Below, piece after piece: positions 60,020-64,000 of a stretch of DNA of 64,000 bases. Source of the DNA: Canna indica (taxonomy: Eukaryota; Streptophyta; Magnoliopsida; Zingiberales; Cannaceae); the NCBI GenBank assembly GCA_034359265.1, contig CP136896.1, forward strand, positions 67,467,501 to 67,531,500, given 5' to 3'. Made by a program: the position numbers and the translations under genes. Positions within the stretch are counted from its first letter, which is position 1; the number at the start of each line of letters is the position of its first letter. The notes under the pieces are model-generated. The model searched no databases. It was not told the DNA's origin and saw only the letters and a program-made list of their open reading frames with translations.

Positions 60020-60970
60020 ATGGGAGGGAGCGGAGGTTATCCTCAACCGATCCGGCCCGGTCTGACCCGGGTCGGCTGGATCGGCGCCGGAGTCATGGGC
60101 GCCGCCATGGCCGCCCGCCTCTCTGCCGCTGGCTACGATGTCGCCGTCTATGCTCGCACTCCTTCCAAGGCCGAGCACCTGTGCCGCCTCGGCGCCCGCC
60201 TTGCCCCCTCCCCGGCCGACGCCGCCCGCTCCGCCGACGTCGTGTTCACCATAGTCAGCAACCCGTCCGACGTCCGCGAAGTCGTCCTCCATCCCGCATC
60301 CGGCGCCCTCGCCGCCATTACCCCCGGCGGCGTCCTCGTCGACTGCACCAGCTCCGACCCGGCCCTGGCGCGCGAGATTGCGGCGTCGGCTGGGGCCAAA
60401 GGATGCTGGGCGGTGGACGCGCCGGTCTCGGGCGGGGACGTCGGGGCGAGGGACGGCACGCTGGCGATCCTCGCCGGGGGCGATGAGGGGGTGGTCCAGT
60501 GGCTGTTGCCGCTGTTCGAGACGCTCGGTAGGGCGACGTGGATGGGGCCGGCGGGGAGCGGGCAGAGCAGCAAGATCGCGAACCAGATCGCCATCGGGGG
60601 CACCCTCCTGGGGCTCAGCGAGGCGACGGTGTTCGCGGAGAGGGCGGGGCTGGACGTTTCGCAGTTTTTGCACGCGGTGCGAGGGGGAGCGGCGGGGTCG
60701 AGGGCGATGGAGATATTCGGGGAGAGGATTGTCAGGAGGGACTTCTCCGGGGGGTTCGCGGGTTACATGGTGAAGGATTTGGGCATGGGATTGAGAGGAG
60801 GAGGCGGCGGAGAGGACGGTGGAGAATCGGAGGTGGGGAAGGGCGTGGTGTTGCCGGGGGCGGCCTTGTGCCAGCAGCTGTACCTGGCAATGGTGGCGAA
60901 TGGTGACAGGAAGATGGGCGGTCAGGGCTTGGTCACTGTCATTGAGAGACTCAGTGGGAAGCATGTGTAG
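60020..60970 (+). CDS. 3-hydroxyisobutyrate dehydrogenase-like protein (beta-hydroxyacid dehydrogenase family)
   Basis: Intronless, 316 residues from ATG 60020, GC-rich at third positions. NAD(P)-binding Rossmann motif GWIGAGVMG at 19-27; substrate loop DAPVSGGDVGARDGTL at 133-148; catalytic Lys185 in GQSSKIANQ; cofactor motif KD at 252-253. All key residues are present, so it is likely an active NAD(P)-dependent 2- or 3-hydroxyacid dehydrogenase. Plant members called HIBADH-like 1-3 have this size; the true substrate may differ from valine-derived 3-hydroxyisobutyrate, and glyoxylate or succinic semialdehyde reductases are relatives. A Gly/Glu-rich insert (259-275) near the C-terminus is unusual. 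In-frame upstream Mets exist at 59924 and 59981, but homology begins only near the chosen start. The long antisense frame is a composition artefact. Confidence 0.92.
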   Translation: MGGSGGYPQPIRPGLTRVGWIGAGVMGAAMAARLSAAGYDVAVYARTPSKAEHLCRLGARLAPSPADAARSADVVFTIVSNPSDVREVVLHPASGALAAITPGGVLVDCTSSDPALAREIAASAGAKGCWAVDAPVSGGDVGARDGTLAILAGGDEGVVQWLLPLFETLGRATWMGPAGSGQSSKIANQIAIGGTLLGLSEATVFAERAGLDVSQFLHAVRGGAAGSRAMEIFGERIVRRDFSGGFAGYMVKDLGMGLRGGGGGEDGGESEVGKGVVLPGAALCQQLYLAMVANGDRKMGGQGLVTVIERLSGKHV

Positions 60971-61376
60971 ATGTTGCATAAGAAGGTGTGCCTCTGAGCT
61001 TTGCAGATTATATGAAACTTGTTTGAAGAATTACTACGTACACTGCTTACTTCAGATTTACTGTGTTATAGTTTGCACTTGCTATGATTTCTACATGTTT
61101 GTCAAATCTAAACAACAGAGGTAGAAATTGTATGAATAATGAATGAGTTTACATCGAAAAGCTGACTTCGTTTCTGTTTAGGCTTAAAAAGGTTATCAGT
61201 GAAGAAAAAAAGTGAGTCCTTCAAATTGTCATAATTCTAGCAAACAATACAGTGGTTTGTTAGTTCTTCATTAAATATCTTGCACATGCGCAAAAGGTAA
61301 CATTGCAGCATTCCTAAGCAACGCATGCTTTTTAGATTTGATTCATTTGTCATTTTCATATACCCTCTTACTCTTT
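60971..61376. other. 3' flank of the dehydrogenase gene
   Basis: Contains AATAATGAATGAG at about 61135, a candidate polyadenylation signal region about 165 bp past the stop. Nothing else recognised. Confidence 0.4.
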
Positions 61377-61483
61377 GGGGCTTGTTCAGGAACTTCTTAA
61401 TTTGAGAAAGGAAAAGAAAGAGAAGGGTGGGAAGGGAAATGCATTCTTTGTTTGAAATGCATAAATAAGGAAAGGCTCGGAGG

Positions 61484-61910
61484 TAGAGGTGGCAATAGGT
61501 TGTGCCTGGCACGGCCCGACATTTTAAAAGGAAGGCCCAGCTCAAGCTTGAGCCCGCCCCTTCAGGCTCGGGCCGGCCCGAATAATTAAAAATTTGAATT
61601 TTTTTAGCAAGTGGTGGGATTCAAACCACCAACCTCTACCACTATTTGAGATGAACTAACCACTACACTAAGGCTCAATACTTGTTTATATATATTTTTA
61701 GTAGAATAATAAGGTTACTACACTAGTCTGGCCTAGCCAGGCCTAGCCTGCTGGTGCAGGGCAGGTCTGGCCGGGCCCGGCTGGGCTTGGCCCACGTGTC
61801 GGGCTCGGCACGGCCCGTTTTCAGGCCATGCCGAGCACAACCCACGTGCTGGGCACAGTCGGGCCGGGCCCGTGCCGCCCATGGGCGGGCCCGGCCCATT
61901 GCCACCTCTA
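61484..61910. mobile_element. hAT MITE with TAGAGGTGGCAAT ends, 427 bp
   Basis: Perfect 8-bp duplication CTCGGAGG at 61476-61483 and 61911-61918. Ends TAGAGGTGGCAATAGG and, reverse complemented, TAGAGGTGGCAATGGGCC. GGCCCGG/GGCACGG-rich subterminal repeats occupy both arms. Its centre (about 61600-61690) contains a tRNA-like segment on the minus strand. Confidence 0.9.
61605..61680 (-). other. tRNA-like segment with A and B boxes inside the MITE
   Basis: On the minus strand TAGTGTAGTGG (61670-61660) fits an A box and GGTTTGAATCC (61627-61617) fits a B box, 32 bp apart, followed by a CACCACTTGC stretch that can pair with GTGGT. It cannot fold as a full cloverleaf with a clear anticodon arm by eye, so it is a tRNA relic or a SINE head rather than a tRNA gene. 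Confidence 0.5.
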
Positions 61911-62229
61911 CTCGGAGGGGAAGGAAAGAAAAACTTCATATTATGAGTGAAGTTTCCAAATATTACCATTAATGAAGAACTTTATTGTCAAGTCTTTGAT
62001 TTGGATGGTTTGGAAGAGAAATACAAGAATTGAAATAGAGGTAAGTTAAGGAGAATAATTTCCCATCCACCTTCAAAATTAAAGAATGGTTGGAAATCCC
62101 TCGCCTGCCTTCTATTCATCATCCCTCCAAAAATCTTCATCAAACTCCAAAACTCAAACAAGCCTTTAGTGTTTAAAGCTTTATATCACAGAAATGAATT
62201 CAAAATAGATGATGCCCTGCTGATTCTTT

Positions 62230-63690
62230 TGGAATTTTTGTTTTTCTTTTTATGAAAAAAGTGAGGCCAGGGCCACACACCATTTCATTGAGCCGTTGAA
62301 ATGTACATAGTTGGAGTGAGGCTATTTAGGCCCCATGCTCTGTAGATATAAAGTGATAGAGGAAGGACGGAGGGATGTGGATTGGTCGTTGTGCGATACC
62401 AACCCAAAGACCAAATTAAAAACAAGAACAAAAACAAAGTACATTAGGCCTGCTGTAGGCGCTCCCAAAAGTTGGTAGCCATCCGCACTATTTCCGTGCA
62501 ATTCTCCGGGCCGTCTTTGAAGATTGCGAAATTTCTATCGGACCAAGTGCACCAACACCATACCAATGAGATTTTCACGTGCTCGGCCGACCAAGCGATA
62601 ATATCCCGTTCCGAGATCGGGATAATGGGGAAGTACTGGCTTCCCATCTTTTCTAGGAATTCAGCCCATCCCGACTGTATGGGTTGACGAAGGGCGAGGA
62701 GGTGTTGAACTGATTCGTTGTTGTCGTTGCAGAAGATACAGATGGGGTCCACTTCCGTTCCCCCATGCTTGATAATCCGATCCTTCGTTTGTAGTCTTCC
62801 CCTTAACGCGAGCCATAGTACTAACTTCATCTTTAGAGGCCCTCCGCATTTCCAGATCTTAGAAGCTCTCCAATCGACCATACCTCTATCCACCAGGCGT
62901 TCATACATTGACTTTGTTGTAAACACACCAGACGGGTCCCATCTCCACATTCTGACGTCGTCCTCATTTCCTCTAATACCCTGTAGTGTTCTGGCTTTCA
63001 GCCTTTCTACCTCATTAGCATCCACTGGGCCCCTCCATGCAAGGTTTCATTCCGGCTGGGGCGTAAAAGACACAAGTTCCTCTACCCTAGCGCTCCGTGA
63101 GCGGCTAAGCATAAATAGCTCCGGGAAATCATCCGCCATTCTTGAACTAGCAAACGATCTGTCTAGCCAGAACAAGATAGTGTCTCCTCTACCCACCGTC
63201 GATTACATACCCAAGGAAAACAAGTGTTTAGCCCCGTAAATCCCTTTCCAAACACTAGACCAGGGAGCCGTGTTGTGGGTGTCCTGCCAGTATTTCCTAC
63301 CAAAATATGTTTGATTAATGATGTGCACCCAAAGTGTGTCCTTACATGAGGCCACGTCCCACCACCAACGGCCTAGGCGAGCCGTGTTATGATGCTCCAA
63401 GTCAATGACACCGAGCCCGCTATTTTTTTTAAGCGAGATCACGTCCTCCCAGCAAACCAGAACTTTGGCTTTATTATTATCCTGTGGCCCATTCCATAGG
63501 AAATTGCGTCGTCTCCTGTCAATGAGGTTGATGACCCATTTTGGTGCCTTGAACACTAATAAAAAATGGCCGCTCAGACCACTAAGCACGCTATTTATGA
63601 GAGTGCTTACAAAGACTAAGTTTTGAACTTCTGGAATTTTTGTTAGAATGCTTTCTATCATATAAATGATCATAAAGAGCAAAAATTTGT
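62230..63690 (-). mobile_element. 5'-truncated LINE (ORF2 C-terminal half)
   Basis: Minus strand: KAPKWVINLIDRRRRNFLWN...LVCWEDVISLKKNSGLGVID...RWWWDVASCKDTLWVHII (63682-63203), the end of the reverse transcriptase; then after a frame change VRMWRWDPSGVFTTKSMYER and zf-RVT GPLKMKLVLWLALRGRLQTKD...DPICIFCNDNNESVQHLL (63025-62444), ending in a normal stop. No RNase H follows. It starts within the RT domain, as expected of incomplete reverse transcription. A T-rich stretch near 62230-62255 may mark the tail. Confidence 0.85.
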
Positions 63691-64000
63691 AGGGAAGTCA
63701 TGATTACAAAGACTTAAGTTTATACCCTTCGCAGCTCTTCTTAACCCCTTCTCAAAATGTAATAAATTTTGGTACAAGGACTGAATTGTGTATTTAAGTC
63801 TTGAACTATGCCATTAATTAGCATCCACAAAGAAAAATTCCCAGAAGTAGAGAGCTTGAGATAGAAGATAGAGTTAATTTTTTGCAAGGGCATTTGTTAG
63901 ATTTTGCTAGCAAAGGTCTTAAGTTGAGTCCGCCTTCATTGCTAACCCTTTGCAAAAAAAATGAGAAAAGAAATAGAATTGGCCTTTAAGAGAGTTTCAG
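63691..64000. other. Right edge of window, nothing recognised
   Basis: Phrases such as AAGACTTAAGTTTATACC and AGGTCTTAAGTTGAGTCC suggest a decayed inverted or direct repeat, but no element can be delimited. Confidence 0.3.

Larger units (their letters stand above)
61377..62164. mobile_element. MITE with GGCTTGTT ends, interrupted by a hAT MITE
   Basis: Left end GGGGCTTGTTCAGGAACTTC; right end, reverse complemented, GGCTTGTTTGAGTTTTGG. GGAAGGGAAA and its complement TTTCCATCC-like words lie near both ends. TTT flanks both sides, too short to prove a duplication. Non-coding. Confidence 0.55.

Noticed and set aside
59900..60979. Long minus-strand ORF (359 codons) opposite the dehydrogenase
   Set aside because: It mirrors a GC-rich gene with strong third-position bias, has no domain, and its peptide is Arg/Pro/His-rich as expected of an antisense shadow.
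61617..61670. A genuine tRNA gene
   Set aside because: Boxes are present, but no complete acceptor, anticodon and T-arm pairing could be drawn, and it is embedded in a MITE.

Overview
The window is nuclear DNA of a flowering plant. The evidence is spliced genes with plant-type introns, a WRKY transcription factor, and LINE, MULE, hAT, CACTA and Tourist-type transposons nested in AT-rich DNA. The GC-rich, intronless dehydrogenase gene hints at a monocot, but this is not proven. I see three credible host genes: a RimM-type ribosome maturation factor (minus strand, truncated by the left edge), a group IIc WRKY factor (minus, about 44.2-45.8 kb) and a 3-hydroxyisobutyrate dehydrogenase-like protein (plus, 60.0-61.0 kb). 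Almost everything else recognisable is transposon.

Layout. 1-5.9 kb: six RimM exons; the 3.3-kb intron 5 holds three hAT-type elements with GGTACC-rich ends. 5,964-18,987: a 13-kb MULE flanked by a perfect 9-bp duplication (TAATATATT), lying 60 bp upstream of the RimM start codon. Inside it sits a second MULE (about 7,070-17,980) with ~195-bp inverted ends. The inner MULE carries a decayed MuDR-type transposase (plus strand) and a decayed plant-mobile-domain/ULP1 protease gene (minus strand), like the ULP-carrying Kaonashi-type MULEs, plus arrays built on a CATACTTT/AAAGTATG palindrome. 19.0-23.5 kb: an inverted-repeat element containing a 4-kb hAT transposon with a broken transposase. 23.7-27.4 kb: a foldback element and AT-rich DNA. 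27.8-37.3 kb: a Tourist-like MITE, then a LINE (15-bp target duplication) that was itself hit by a CACTA-type MITE and a 3-kb TG...CA segment resembling a solo LTR. 37.3-43.5 kb: a LINE fragment with a hAT MITE inside, then AT-rich DNA. 44.2-46.2 kb: the WRKY gene and its upstream region. 46.3-51.9 kb: gene-poor, with a pair of oppositely oriented MITE copies. 51,975-56,897: a CACTA transposon with TTA target duplication, a TNPA/Transposase_24-like gene and an internally deleted TNPD gene. 57.1-58.1 kb: LINE 3' fragment. 59.2-61.0 kb: a MITE, a probable tRNA-derived SINE and the dehydrogenase gene. 61.4-62.2 kb: a MITE in a MITE, the inner one holding a tRNA-like A-box/B-box segment. 62.2-63.7 kb: a 5'-truncated LINE.

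The target-site duplications allow relative dating of the nesting. The RimM 5' end has lost its ancestral upstream region by 13 kb of MULE DNA, so its promoter must be short, relocated or supplied by the transposon. No frame-intact transposase was found, so everything mobile here is probably non-autonomous or dead. Exon limits come from reading frames and splice consensus by eye. No database search was possible.
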